Shown here: piece by piece, positions 17,790-26,363 of the stretch | How positions within the stretch are numbered: position 1 is the first letter of the stretch | Layout of the letters: each line of letters starts with the position of its first letter | NCBI RefSeq assembly: GCF_020923495.1 | Contig: NZ_CP064048.1 | Coordinates: 2,001,501-2,065,500 of the forward strand | DNA from: Brevibacillus sedimenti | GTDB taxonomy: Bacteria > Bacillota > Bacilli > Brevibacillales > Brevibacillaceae | Reading direction: 5' to 3' | DNA: 64,000 bases | Made by a program: the position numbers and the translations under genes | Notes under the pieces: model-generated | What the model was told of the DNA's origin: nothing | Seen by the model: the letters and a program-made list of their open reading frames with translations, nothing else | The model's database searches: none

Positions 17790-18281
17790 ATGTCCAAATG
17801 GCGGGAACGGTATGCCGCTTTTGAAGATTGTCTCGCCGGCTCGCTGATCGTGATCGGCGTTGCCTTGATTTTCTATGGAGTGGTGTGCCGCTACTTGTTT
17901 AACAGCCCGAAAGCGTGGGTCGACGAAATTTCCACCTACTTCGTCGTCTGGGGAACGCTGATCGGCTCGGCGGTTGCCTTGAGGGAAGGGCATCACATCC
18001 AGGTGGACGTCCTGTACGACCGCCTGCCTTCCTCCCTCCAGAAGGCGTGCAACGTGTTTGCCAATGCGCTTGGCGTTCTCTTCTGCCTCTGTTTCATCTT
18101 TTTCGGCGGCAAACTGCTGGCGCTCTACTGGAAGACGCAGCAGCAGTCCACCGATGTGGGGATTTTCCTCTGGATCGTCTATCTGGTGATCCCGCTCAGC
18201 GGACTGATGCTGGGCTACCGATTCCTTGACAACCTGCTGGCCAGCCTGAAACAAGAGGTGAAGATCGAGTGGAATGGATAG
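17790..18281 (+). CDS. dctQ: TRAP transporter small permease, DctQ family
   Basis: A 163-residue membrane protein with four hydrophobic helices. The family motif KAWVDEISTYFVVWGTLIGSAVALREGHHI is present. The start at ATG 17790 (or GTG 17787) follows GGGGAGG; the longer frame from 17754 runs through this site and is rejected. The stop overlaps dctM by 13 bases, indicating coupled translation. The protein forms the small membrane subunit of the Na+-driven TRAP complex. Confidence 0.9.
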   Translation: MSKWRERYAAFEDCLAGSLIVIGVALIFYGVVCRYLFNSPKAWVDEISTYFVVWGTLIGSAVALREGHHIQVDVLYDRLPSSLQKACNVFANALGVLFCLCFIFFGGKLLALYWKTQQQSTDVGIFLWIVYLVIPLSGLMLGYRFLDNLLASLKQEVKIEWNG

Positions 18282-19543
18282 TGTTTCTCGTCTTTTTTCT
18301 GCTGCTGCTCCTGCGGGTTCCGGTGGCGGTCTCGCTGGTGGTGTCGGCCGCGCTCGCGCTCATGGACAGCGGGTTCAACCTGGACGTGCTGCCGCAAAAA
18401 ATCTTTTCGTCGCTCAACGTTTCCACGCTGATGGCCATCCCCGGCTTTATTCTCGCCGGCGTCCTGATGGCGCGCGGCGGCATCTCCAAAGCGCTGATCG
18501 ACGCGCTCAGGGCGTGGGTGGGCCATTTTTCCGGCGGGCTGTCCGTCGTCACCGTTCTCGCCTGTGCGGTCTTTGCCGCCATCTCCGGTTCCAGTCCGGC
18601 GACCGCCGCCGCCATCGGAGCGATCATGATCCCGGGAATGGTGGAGGCCGGGTACAGCAAGCGATACGCGATGGGCCTCGTGGCCGCCTCCGGCACGCTG
18701 GGGATTCTCATCCCGCCGTCCATTCCGCTGATCGTGTACGGAACGGTGGCCGAGGAGTCCATCGGCAAGCTGTTTATGGCCGGGTTTTTGCCGGGACTGT
18801 TTCTGACTGCCGTCCTCGTGGTGGTGGCCATCGTGTACGCCCGCTGGAAAAACTTCGGCCGCCTGCCGAAAGCGAGCTGGCACGACCGCTTCGTCTTGAG
18901 TGTCAGGGCACTTCCCGCCGCACTGCTGCCGCTCTTGATCCTCGGCTCCATCTACAAGGGGATCGCGACGCCGACGGAAGCCTCCGTGGTCGCCTGCGTC
19001 TACTCCCTGCTCGTCGCCGTGTTCGTCTACCGCCAGATCACGTGGAAGGACGCGCGGACGATCCTGCGGGAGACGGTCAACACCAGTTCGATGGTGTTCT
19101 TCATCATCGCCGGCGCCACCGTCTTCGGCCTGTACCTGACCAATGAGCAGGTTCCGCAAAACATCGCCGCCTGGATCATGGAAGGCGACATCAACAAATG
19201 GACGTTTTTGATCGCGTGCAACATCCTGTTCTTCATCATGGGCATGTTCCTGGAGCCGACCTCCATCATCCTGATCACCCTGCCGATCTTCCTGCCGATT
19301 TTGAAGCTGCTGGGGATCGACGTCATTCACTTTGCAATCATCATGACCGTAAACATGGAATTGGGGATGGTGACGCCTCCTGTCGGCCTGAACCTGTTTG
19401 TGGTCAGCGGCATCGCCAGGGCCAAGCTGGAAGAGGTGGTCAGGGGGATCATGCCGTTTATCGCCCTGATGATCCTCGTCCTGGTCGTCATTGTCGTCTG
19501 GCCGCAGCTCTCGCTCTGGCTGCCGGTGCAGATGGCCAACTGA
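18269..19543 (+). CDS. dctM: TRAP transporter large permease, DctM family
   Basis: A 424-residue transport subunit with about 12 membrane segments. The blocks ALRAWVGHFSGGLSVVTVLACAVFAAISGSSPATAAAIGAIM and ASGTLGILIPPSIPLIVYG are characteristic, as is VTPPVGLNLFVVSGIA near the C-terminus. It starts with GTG inside the end of dctQ. Together with DctP and DctQ it makes a complete TRAP system, probably for the substrate degraded by the downstream operon. Confidence 0.93.
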   Translation: MEWIVFLVFFLLLLLRVPVAVSLVVSAALALMDSGFNLDVLPQKIFSSLNVSTLMAIPGFILAGVLMARGGISKALIDALRAWVGHFSGGLSVVTVLACAVFAAISGSSPATAAAIGAIMIPGMVEAGYSKRYAMGLVAASGTLGILIPPSIPLIVYGTVAEESIGKLFMAGFLPGLFLTAVLVVVAIVYARWKNFGRLPKASWHDRFVLSVRALPAALLPLLILGSIYKGIATPTEASVVACVYSLLVAVFVYRQITWKDARTILRETVNTSSMVFFIIAGATVFGLYLTNEQVPQNIAAWIMEGDINKWTFLIACNILFFIMGMFLEPTSIILITLPIFLPILKLLGIDVIHFAIIMTVNMELGMVTPPVGLNLFVVSGIARAKLEEVVRGIMPFIALMILVLVVIVVWPQLSLWLPVQMAN

Positions 19544-19639
19544 GCGGGAATTGACTGGAAGCGGCCGATTCTGTAAAAATGGGAGATAGTTGCCAACAGG
19601 CGTACGGGAAAAGCACACGATTGTCAGGAGGATACACCC

Positions 19640-20305
19640 ATGAAGCGAAGCCACTTGCGATTACATGACCGTTCCACGCTGCTTGAGCGGGTCGTCTCCC
19701 GTCTAAGGGAAGCGATTCTCAGGCGGGAGTTTCAGCCGGGGGAACGGCTCGTGCAGGAGGAGCTGGCCGAAGCCATGGGCGTCAGCCGGATGCCGGTCCG
19801 GGAGGCGCTGCGCCAACTGGAAAAAGAGGGGCTGGTCACGCTGGAGCCGCACAAGGGAGCCATCGTGACACCGGTGACATCCGATGACATCGAAGAGATT
19901 TACTATCTGCGCTCGGTGTTGGAAGCGATCGCGGTGGAACGCTCCCTGCCCCATCTGACCGATGACGACAAACGGATGCTTGGGCAGTTGGTCGAAGAGA
20001 TGGAGCAGGCCGTCAAACGGGAGGACGCTGAGCAGTTCATCGCGAAAAACGCCGAATTTCACCGTTTGATCCGCAAGGGATGTCGCTGGCGCAGGGCGCA
20101 CATGATCCTGGAGATGCTGTGGCACGGCTTTCCGCCGCACACGCCCGGCATGCTGCCGGGGCAGATGGAGCGGTCGCAGGCCGAGCACAAGGAGATGCTG
20201 GAGCTGATCGAATCAGGTGATGCCAAGCGGCTGTCCGAAGTGATCCGCAAACACATCTTGCGTACGGGGGAAGCGTTTAAGGAACACCTGGCGCAGGACA
20301 AGTAA
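19640..20305 (+). CDS. GntR-family transcriptional regulator, FCD subfamily
   Basis: A 221-residue regulator. The winged HTH is at about residues 12-75 (LVQEELAEAMGVSRMPVREALRQLEKEGLV), followed by an all-helical FCD ligand domain (DIEEIYYLRSVLEAIAVERS). FCD proteins usually bind a carboxylate and release DNA. It lies between two transcription units that both carry the palindrome ATTGGATCCAATATCCA, so it is the best candidate for their repressor. No copy of the palindrome was found directly upstream of its own start; an AGGAGGATACACCC site precedes the ATG. Confidence 0.9.
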   Translation: MKRSHLRLHDRSTLLERVVSRLREAILRREFQPGERLVQEELAEAMGVSRMPVREALRQLEKEGLVTLEPHKGAIVTPVTSDDIEEIYYLRSVLEAIAVERSLPHLTDDDKRMLGQLVEEMEQAVKREDAEQFIAKNAEFHRLIRKGCRWRRAHMILEMLWHGFPPHTPGMLPGQMERSQAEHKEMLELIESGDAKRLSEVIRKHILRTGEAFKEHLAQDK

Positions 20306-20360
20306 CCGAGCGATACATGTGTGGGGATTGTTTTTTCAATCCTTCACAATTTTTCTTTGC

Positions 20361-20383
20361 ATTGGATCCAATATCCAATATCC
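20361..20383 (+). promoter_or_regulatory. Putative GntR-type operator upstream of the ligase-SDH-fumarase-lyase operon
   Basis: ATTGGATCCAATATCCA, identical to the 15962 site, plus a further overlapping repeat AATATCC. It lies 27 bases before the ATG at 20410. The recurrence upstream of two separate units is the strongest evidence for a local regulon. Confidence 0.7.
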
Positions 20384-20409
20384 GAGTTGAGCCAGAGGAG
20401 GAGCTTGTA

Positions 20410-21630
20410 ATGGGAAAGGTTTTGGAACATCACAGCAAACGGTTGATTCGTCAGGTTGGCGTCCCGACGCCGGAACACTGGGTGGCGGACACCGCCGCGG
20501 AGGCGGAAGCAATCGCCAAACGATTCGGCAAGCCGGTGGTGCTGAAAGCGCTGGTCCCGGTCGGGAAGCGGGGCAAGGCGGGGGCCGTCACCTTTGCAAA
20601 GACGCCGGAAGAAGCGAGAGAGCGGGCCCGGGAACTCTTGGGCATGACGGTCAGCCACTTTCCGGTCGACAAGATCCTGGTCGAGGAAATGCTGGAGATT
20701 GCCAAGGAACTGTACGTCTCCATCACCATTGACAAGCAGAAACAACTGCCGGTGATCATCGCCTCGACCGAAGGGGGCGTGGAGGTGGAAGAGCTGGTGG
20801 CCGAGCATCCCGACAAGGTGGTGATCGAGCACGTCGATCCGCTGACGGGGCTGGCCGACTACAAGACGAGAGAGGTGTGGAGCCGCCTCGGCTTAAACGG
20901 CAGGGAACTGCTGCAGGCGAGCGACGTCCTCGCCAGGCTGTACGCCGCTTTTCTCCGCTACGACTGCCAACTGCTGGAGATCAATCCGCTCGCCGTCACC
21001 GCACAGGGCTCGCTGGTGGCCGCCGCATCGGTGATGGCCGTCGACGACGCCGCGATGTTTCGGCAGAAGGGGCTGGAGGGGCTGGTCGAAGTGGGCGGCG
21101 AACGGGCGTGGCGTCCGCTGACGGAGCTGGAAAAGCGAATGATCGCCGTGAATGACGCCGATTACCGGGGGACCGCCCGCTACACGGAGATGGACGGCGG
21201 GGATATCGGCTTCATGTGCGGCGGCGGCGGGGGCAGCCTGCTCAGCTTTGACGCGCTGGTCGACCTGGGCGGCCGGCCGGCCAACTACTCGGAAACGGGT
21301 GGCAATCCCCCGGAAGAAAAAGTGTACGGCCTGACCAGAGGAATCCTCTCCAAGCCCGGCGTCAAAGGGCTGTTTGTCGCCCACAACATCACCAACAACA
21401 CGCAGATCGACGTAATGGCCCGGGGGATCGTACGCGCGTTGGCCGACATGGGCATCGATCCCCGGACGTTTCCCGTCGTCGTGCGGGAAGCGGGCGTCAA
21501 CGACGCGCTGGGCAGACAGATATTTACCGAGGCGGGCGTGGAGTACTACGGCGAAGAGGTGACGATTTGCGAAGCGGCAGCTGCGATGATCGCGCGTATG
21601 CAGTCCGCCTATCCGGACTTGTACGCGTAA
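20410..21630 (+). CDS. Acyl-CoA ligase beta subunit (SucC/MtkA-like, ATP-grasp)
   Basis: A 406-residue ATP-grasp protein. The N-terminus starts with KVLEHHSKRLIRQVGVPTPEHW, followed by the nucleotide-binding KPVVLKALVPVGKRGKAGAV block. The C-terminal ligase-CoA domain includes NYSETGGNPPEEKVYGLTRGIL. The ATG at 20410 has an AGAGGAGGAGC site; the longer frame crosses the operator. It pairs with the next gene as succinyl-CoA synthetase or malate-CoA ligase. Because it sits with a CitE-like lyase and not with 2-oxoglutarate dehydrogenase, a malate-, citramalate- or itaconate-CoA ligase is more likely than the housekeeping enzyme. The substrate cannot be read from sequence. Confidence 0.85.
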   Translation: MGKVLEHHSKRLIRQVGVPTPEHWVADTAAEAEAIAKRFGKPVVLKALVPVGKRGKAGAVTFAKTPEEARERARELLGMTVSHFPVDKILVEEMLEIAKELYVSITIDKQKQLPVIIASTEGGVEVEELVAEHPDKVVIEHVDPLTGLADYKTREVWSRLGLNGRELLQASDVLARLYAAFLRYDCQLLEINPLAVTAQGSLVAAASVMAVDDAAMFRQKGLEGLVEVGGERAWRPLTELEKRMIAVNDADYRGTARYTEMDGGDIGFMCGGGGGSLLSFDALVDLGGRPANYSETGGNPPEEKVYGLTRGILSKPGVKGLFVAHNITNNTQIDVMARGIVRALADMGIDPRTFPVVVREAGVNDALGRQIFTEAGVEYYGEEVTICEAAAAMIARMQSAYPDLYA

Positions 21631-21655
21631 AACGGGAAAACGAGGAGGAGAGAGT

Positions 21656-22567
21656 ATGGCCATTTTGATAGACAAGCGCACGCGCATTGTCATCCAGGGA
21701 ATCACCGGGCGGGAAGCGACGATGGTGACCCGCCACACGCTCGATTACGGCACCAACGTTGTGGCCGGGGTGACGCCGGGGAAAAAGGGGCAGCACGTGC
21801 ACGGGGTTCCCGTGTACAACACGGTGCGGGAAGCGGTTGACGCCCATCAGGCGGACACCAGCCTGGTTGTCGTGCCGCCCGCCTTTGCGCTGGATGCCGT
21901 GCGGGAAGCGATCGACAACGGCATCAAGGTGATCGTGGTGACGACGGAGAACATTCCGCAGCTGGACACGGTCAAGATGCTTCACCTCGCCAGGCAGAAC
22001 GGCGTCCGGATCATCGGCCCCAACACGGTGGGCATGATCAACCCGAAAGACCGGGTGAAGCTGGGCTCGATCGGCGGCGACAACCCCGACCGCTGCTTCG
22101 TGCCGGGGCATGTCGGCGTGATCTCCCGCAGCGGCGGGATGACGGCGGAAACGTCGTGGATGGTAAAGCGGGCCGGATTTGGCGTCAGCACCAGCGTGGG
22201 CATCGGCGGCGACGCGCTGATCGGCACGACGATCCGCGACCTGCTGGAATTGTTCGAACGAGACCCGGATACGCATGCGGTCGTGACGTTTTCCGAACCG
22301 GGCACGACGTTTGAGGAAGAGGCGGCCGAGTTCGTCAAAAGCGGCGGCTTTCGCAAACCGCTGATTTCCTTCATCGCCGGGCGGTTTACAGAGCGGATGC
22401 CGGAGGGAACGGTGTTCGGCCATGCCGGGGCACTGATCTCCGGCAAAGTGGGACGCCCGTCCGGCAAGGCGCAAAAGTTGCGGGAGGCGGGGGCCCACGT
22501 GGTGGAGCGATACGATGATTTGATCGAGGTCCTGCAATCCGTATTGGCGGCAAAGGAGGCGAAGTAA
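21656..22567 (+). CDS. Acyl-CoA ligase alpha subunit (SucD/MtkB-like)
   Basis: A 303-residue subunit with an N-terminal CoA-binding fold (IVIQGITGREATMVTRHTLDYGTNVVAGVTPGKKG). The phosphohistidine loop is FGHAGALISG, and GPNTVGMINP is also present. It forms the ADP-forming ligase with the preceding beta subunit, 25 bases upstream. Compared with housekeeping SucD, the neighbourhood points to a dedicated dicarboxylate activator. Translation is served by an AGGAGGAGAG site. The stop is followed directly by the next ATG. Confidence 0.87.
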   Translation: MAILIDKRTRIVIQGITGREATMVTRHTLDYGTNVVAGVTPGKKGQHVHGVPVYNTVREAVDAHQADTSLVVVPPAFALDAVREAIDNGIKVIVVTTENIPQLDTVKMLHLARQNGVRIIGPNTVGMINPKDRVKLGSIGGDNPDRCFVPGHVGVISRSGGMTAETSWMVKRAGFGVSTSVGIGGDALIGTTIRDLLELFERDPDTHAVVTFSEPGTTFEEEAAEFVKSGGFRKPLISFIAGRFTERMPEGTVFGHAGALISGKVGRPSGKAQKLREAGAHVVERYDDLIEVLQSVLAAKEAK

Positions 22568-23920
22568 ATGTCACTGAGCAGACAACTGGCCGGTTTTATC
22601 GCCTGGACCCGCTATGAAGACCTGCCGGCGGAGACGGTGGCGTTCACCAAACTGTGCATCCTGGACTGGCTCGGCTCCGCGCTGGCCGGCGCGGCCAAAC
22701 CGCCGGTGCGGATGATTGACGAGCTGGCGAGGGAGTTGGGGGGGAGCGGACAGGCGACGTTGGTCACCGGCGGCAGGTCGTCGGTCGCCAACGCGGCACT
22801 GGTCAACGGAGCCGCCTCTCACGTCGTTGAACTGGACGACATCCACAAGCAGTCGATCATTCACGCCGCCACCGTCGTCATCCCGGCGGCGCTGGCCGTT
22901 GCCGAGTGGCTGAACAGAAGCGGCAAAGAACTGATCGCGGCGGTCGCGGTCGGCTACGACGTCTGTTTCCGCGTCGGCGAGGCGGTCAGCCCGTCCCACT
23001 ACCGTTTCTGGCACAACACCGCCACCTGCGGCACGTTTGGCGCAGCAGCGGCAGCGGCCTCCCTGCTTCGACTGGACGAGGAGCAGATCGTCCACGCGCT
23101 GGGCAATGCGGGGACGCAGGCGGCGGGACTGTGGGAGTTTATCGTCGACGGTGCGATGTCCAAACAGCTTCACACCGGCAAAGCGGCGATGAACGGGCTT
23201 TTGGCCGCCCTGTTGGCGCAAAAAGGGTTTACCGGCCCCTCCCGCATCCTCGAAGGGGAGCGCGGCTTTTTCCGGGCGATGGCGGAAACCGTTGACGAGT
23301 CGCGGATTACCGACCGGCTGGGGGAGCATTTCAAAATTACAGAAAATTCATTCAAGATTCACGCTTCCTGCCGCCATACCCATCCCGCCGTCGATCTCGC
23401 CCTCAAGCTGCGTCAACAGTCCGGCATCCGTACGGAGGAGTTGCGCCGAATCCGGGTGGGCGGCTATCGGTCGGTGCTGGCGATCACCGACAATCCCGAC
23501 CCGCAGACCGTGTACGCGGCCAAGTTCAGCCTGCAGTTCTGCGTCGCGCTCGCCCTCGTCAAGGGCAGGGCGGGACTGGCCGACTTCAGCGGGGAGACGC
23601 TGCACGATCCGGCAGTCCGCTCACTGATGGAGCGGGTGGAGCTGACGCTTGACCCCGACGTGGATGCCGCTTATCCGGAGCGGTGGGGATCCAGCATGGA
23701 AGCGGAGACAGTGGCGGGAGAAGTGCTGCGCCTCGTGGCTGATTACCCGAAGGGGGACCCGGAAAACCCGGTGACGGCTGCGGAATTGACGGATAAGTTC
23801 CACGACCTGGCCGCCCATTTGCCCGAGGACACAAGGCGAAGCTACCTGGAGACGATCCTGCACCTGGAAACGATCGCGGACGTCGGCCGATTTTGGGACG
23901 AAAGGAGCCGCGTGTCGTGA
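22568..23920 (+). CDS. MmgE/PrpD family protein
   Basis: A 450-residue member of the family that includes 2-methylcitrate dehydratase and cis-aconitate decarboxylase. Seen features are the N-terminal LSRQLAGFIAWTRYEDLPAETV, the block LVNGAASHVVELDDIHKQSIIHAATVVIPAALAVAE, and HASCRHTHPAVDLAL. No residue pattern seen here distinguishes dehydratase from decarboxylase. A housekeeping propionate role is not supported, as no methylcitrate synthase or lyase is nearby. Within a C4/C5-dicarboxylate operon, dehydration of a hydroxy-tricarboxylate or formation of itaconate are both open options. The stop overlaps sdhC by four bases. Confidence 0.83.
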   Translation: MSLSRQLAGFIAWTRYEDLPAETVAFTKLCILDWLGSALAGAAKPPVRMIDELARELGGSGQATLVTGGRSSVANAALVNGAASHVVELDDIHKQSIIHAATVVIPAALAVAEWLNRSGKELIAAVAVGYDVCFRVGEAVSPSHYRFWHNTATCGTFGAAAAAASLLRLDEEQIVHALGNAGTQAAGLWEFIVDGAMSKQLHTGKAAMNGLLAALLAQKGFTGPSRILEGERGFFRAMAETVDESRITDRLGEHFKITENSFKIHASCRHTHPAVDLALKLRQQSGIRTEELRRIRVGGYRSVLAITDNPDPQTVYAAKFSLQFCVALALVKGRAGLADFSGETLHDPAVRSLMERVELTLDPDVDAAYPERWGSSMEAETVAGEVLRLVADYPKGDPENPVTAAELTDKFHDLAAHLPEDTRRSYLETILHLETIADVGRFWDERSRVS

Positions 23921-24534
23921 ACGAACTGTCCACCCGCCGCTTCCTTCTCGCCCGGCTGCACTCCCTGACCGGACTTGTGCCGCTCGGCCTGTTTTTGCTG
24001 GAACACCTCTACTCCAACGCCATCGCCTTGATGGGACAGGAGGCGTACGACCGGCATGTCCAGACGTTGTCGGGCATCCCCTTTCTGCCGGTCGTCGAGG
24101 TGCTGTTCATCGCGCTGCCGCTCTTGTATCACGCGGTGTACGGCATCTACATCGGGATGATGGCGAAAGTCAATCCGTACCGCTATGCCTACCGGCAGAA
24201 CTGGCTGTTCGTCGCGCAGCGGGTGAGCGGGGGGATCACGCTGGTGTTTGTGCTCTACCACATTTGGGCGTTTCGCCTCTCCAGCCTGCTGTTTGATGCG
24301 CCCGTCAACTACGAGGCTGTCCAGGCCCATCTGCAAAACCCGTTCATTTTTGCCTTTTACGTGCTGGGTGTGGTCGCCACCACGTTTCACTTTTCCAACG
24401 GATTGTGGACCGGTTTGATTACCTGGGGAATCACCGTCGGCCCGCGGGGGCAGCGGATTTCCTCGGTCCTGCGTACGCTCTTGTTCGCCGGCCTGTGCGG
24501 CGTCGGGGTGGGGGCGCTGATCGCATTTTGGTAA
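23917..24534 (+). CDS. sdhC: Succinate dehydrogenase cytochrome b558 subunit (Bacillus type)
   Basis: A 205-residue membrane anchor with five hydrophobic helices and several conserved histidines (RLHSLTG, EHLYSN, LYHAVYG, FHFSNGLW) suited to two b haems. It matches the single-anchor Bacillus type, which has no separate sdhD. The GTG at 23917 follows AAAGGAGC and overlaps the MmgE/PrpD stop; the longer frame lies inside that gene. It would link the flavoprotein to the menaquinone pool. Its place inside a catabolic operon suggests a paralogue of the housekeeping SDH. Confidence 0.9.
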   Translation: MNELSTRRFLLARLHSLTGLVPLGLFLLEHLYSNAIALMGQEAYDRHVQTLSGIPFLPVVEVLFIALPLLYHAVYGIYIGMMAKVNPYRYAYRQNWLFVAQRVSGGITLVFVLYHIWAFRLSSLLFDAPVNYEAVQAHLQNPFIFAFYVLGVVATTFHFSNGLWTGLITWGITVGPRGQRISSVLRTLLFAGLCGVGVGALIAFW

Positions 24535-24550
24535 GAAGGGAGGATGTGTC

Positions 24551-26347
24551 ATGAACGAAAGCATCATCGTCGTCGGCGGCGGACTGGCCGGCCTGATGAG
24601 CGTGATCAAGATTGCGGAAGCGGGAGGAACGGTCAAGCTCTTTTCTGTCGTGCCGGTCCGCCGCTCCCACTCCGTCTGCGCGCAGGGGGGCATCAACGGC
24701 GCGGTGAATACGAAAGGGGAAGGCGACTCCGCCTGGGAACACTTTGACGACACGATTTACGGGGGAGACTTTTTGGCCCATCAGCCGCCGGTTAAAGCGA
24801 TGTGCGAGGCGGCACCGGAGATCATCTACCTCTTGGACCGGATGGGTGTGCCATTCAACCGCACGCCGGAAGGGCTGATCGACTTCCGCCGGCTCGGCGG
24901 GGCCAAGTATTCCCGCACCGCCTTTGCCGGCGCCACCACCGGCCAGCAGATTCTCTACGCCCTGGATGAGCAGGTGCGCCGCTTCGAATCGGAAGGGCGG
25001 GTGGAAAAGTTTGAATATTGGGAAATGCTTTCCCTCATCCTCGATGACGAAGGGGTCTGTCGAGGCATCGTCGCTCAGGATCTCAAGTCGATGGAGATCA
25101 AGGAGTTCCCCGCCGATGCGGTAATCCTGGCGACCGGCGGCATCGGTATGATTTTCCGGAAGAGCACCAACTCGCTGATCAACACCGGCAGTGCCCACAG
25201 CATCGCCTACCAGCAGGGGGTGCATTACGCCAACGGCGAGTTCATCCAGATTCATCCGACCGCCATCCCCGGCGACGACAAGCTGCGGCTGATGTCGGAA
25301 TCGGCGCGCGGGGAGGGAGGGCGCATCTGGGTCTACAAAGACGGCAAGCCGTGGTACTTTCTGGAGGAAAAGTACCCGGCATACGGCAACCTGGTGCCGC
25401 GGGACATCGCCACGCGGGAGATTTTCCACGTCTGCGTCGACCTGAAACTGGGCATCAACGGAGAGAACATGGTCTACCTCGACGTGTCCCACCTGCCAAA
25501 GCGGCAGTTGGAGCAGAAGCTGGGCGGCATTCTCAGCATCTACGAGAAGTTTGTCGGCGACGATCCGCGCAAGGTGCCGATGAAGATTTTCCCCGCGATG
25601 CACTACTCCATGGGCGGTCTGTGGGTGGATTACAACCAGATGACCAACATCCCCGGCCTGTTCGCCTGCGGCGAGTGCGAATTTCAATACCACGGCGCCA
25701 ACCGGCTGGGGGCCAATTCGCTGGTGTCGGCGATCTACGGCGGGATGGTGGCGGGGCCGAAAGCGGTCGAGTACGTCCGCGGCCTGAAGAAGTCGGCCCA
25801 GGACCTGTCGCCCAACCTGTTCGCCGCCGAGCGCAGGCGGCAGGAAGCGTACATGGAGCGCATCTGCCGGATGGACGGCTACGAGAACCCGTACCAGCTC
25901 TATGTGGAGATGAGCGACTGGATGGTGGACAACGTAACCGTGGTCCGCTACAACGACCGCCTGCAAAAAACGGACGAGAAGCTGCAGGAGCTGCTGGAGC
26001 GCTGGCAGAAGATCGGCGTGGACGATACCTCCGACTGGTACAACCGGACGGTGACGTTTGTCCGCCAGTTGTGGAACATGCTGCAGTTGGCCCGGGTGAT
26101 CACGCTGGGAGCGCTCCACCGCAACGAGAGCAGGGGCGCTCATTACAAGCCGGAGTTTCCCGAGCGCGACGACGCCAACTGGCTGAAGACAACGCTCGCC
26201 ATCTACACGCCGGAGGGGCCGCTTTTCCGCTACGAACCGGTCGATCTCGCCTACATCCAGCCGCGCCCCCGGCGCTATGACATCGTGAAGGAAGCGGCGG
26301 ACCGGGCATCCGACCGGGGCTCCGCGGCCGCCCGTCAACAGGCTTAG
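24551..26347 (+). CDS. sdhA: Succinate dehydrogenase / fumarate reductase flavoprotein subunit
   Basis: A 598-residue flavoprotein. FAD-binding GGGLAGLMSVIKIAEAGG opens the protein. The covalent-flavin region includes RRSHSVCAQGGINGAVNTKGEGDSAWEHFDDT, with the catalytic-site blocks HPTAIPGDDKL, SARGEGGRIW and HYSMGGLWVD. The length and the ALDEQVRRFE region agree with Bacillus SdhA. It could oxidise succinate or, if specialised, methylsuccinate to mesaconate. It lies 16 bases after sdhC with a GGGAGG site. Confidence 0.93.
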   Translation: MNESIIVVGGGLAGLMSVIKIAEAGGTVKLFSVVPVRRSHSVCAQGGINGAVNTKGEGDSAWEHFDDTIYGGDFLAHQPPVKAMCEAAPEIIYLLDRMGVPFNRTPEGLIDFRRLGGAKYSRTAFAGATTGQQILYALDEQVRRFESEGRVEKFEYWEMLSLILDDEGVCRGIVAQDLKSMEIKEFPADAVILATGGIGMIFRKSTNSLINTGSAHSIAYQQGVHYANGEFIQIHPTAIPGDDKLRLMSESARGEGGRIWVYKDGKPWYFLEEKYPAYGNLVPRDIATREIFHVCVDLKLGINGENMVYLDVSHLPKRQLEQKLGGILSIYEKFVGDDPRKVPMKIFPAMHYSMGGLWVDYNQMTNIPGLFACGECEFQYHGANRLGANSLVSAIYGGMVAGPKAVEYVRGLKKSAQDLSPNLFAAERRRQEAYMERICRMDGYENPYQLYVEMSDWMVDNVTVVRYNDRLQKTDEKLQELLERWQKIGVDDTSDWYNRTVTFVRQLWNMLQLARVITLGALHRNESRGAHYKPEFPERDDANWLKTTLAIYTPEGPLFRYEPVDLAYIQPRPRRYDIVKEAADRASDRGSAAARQQA

Positions 26348-26363
26348 AGAGGAGGGTGCCGGG

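Noticed and set aside
22568-23920. Assignment of the MmgE/PrpD gene as housekeeping 2-methylcitrate dehydratase (prpD)
   Set aside because: No prpB or prpC is adjacent and the gene overlaps sdhC in a different pathway context; the specific activity is left open.
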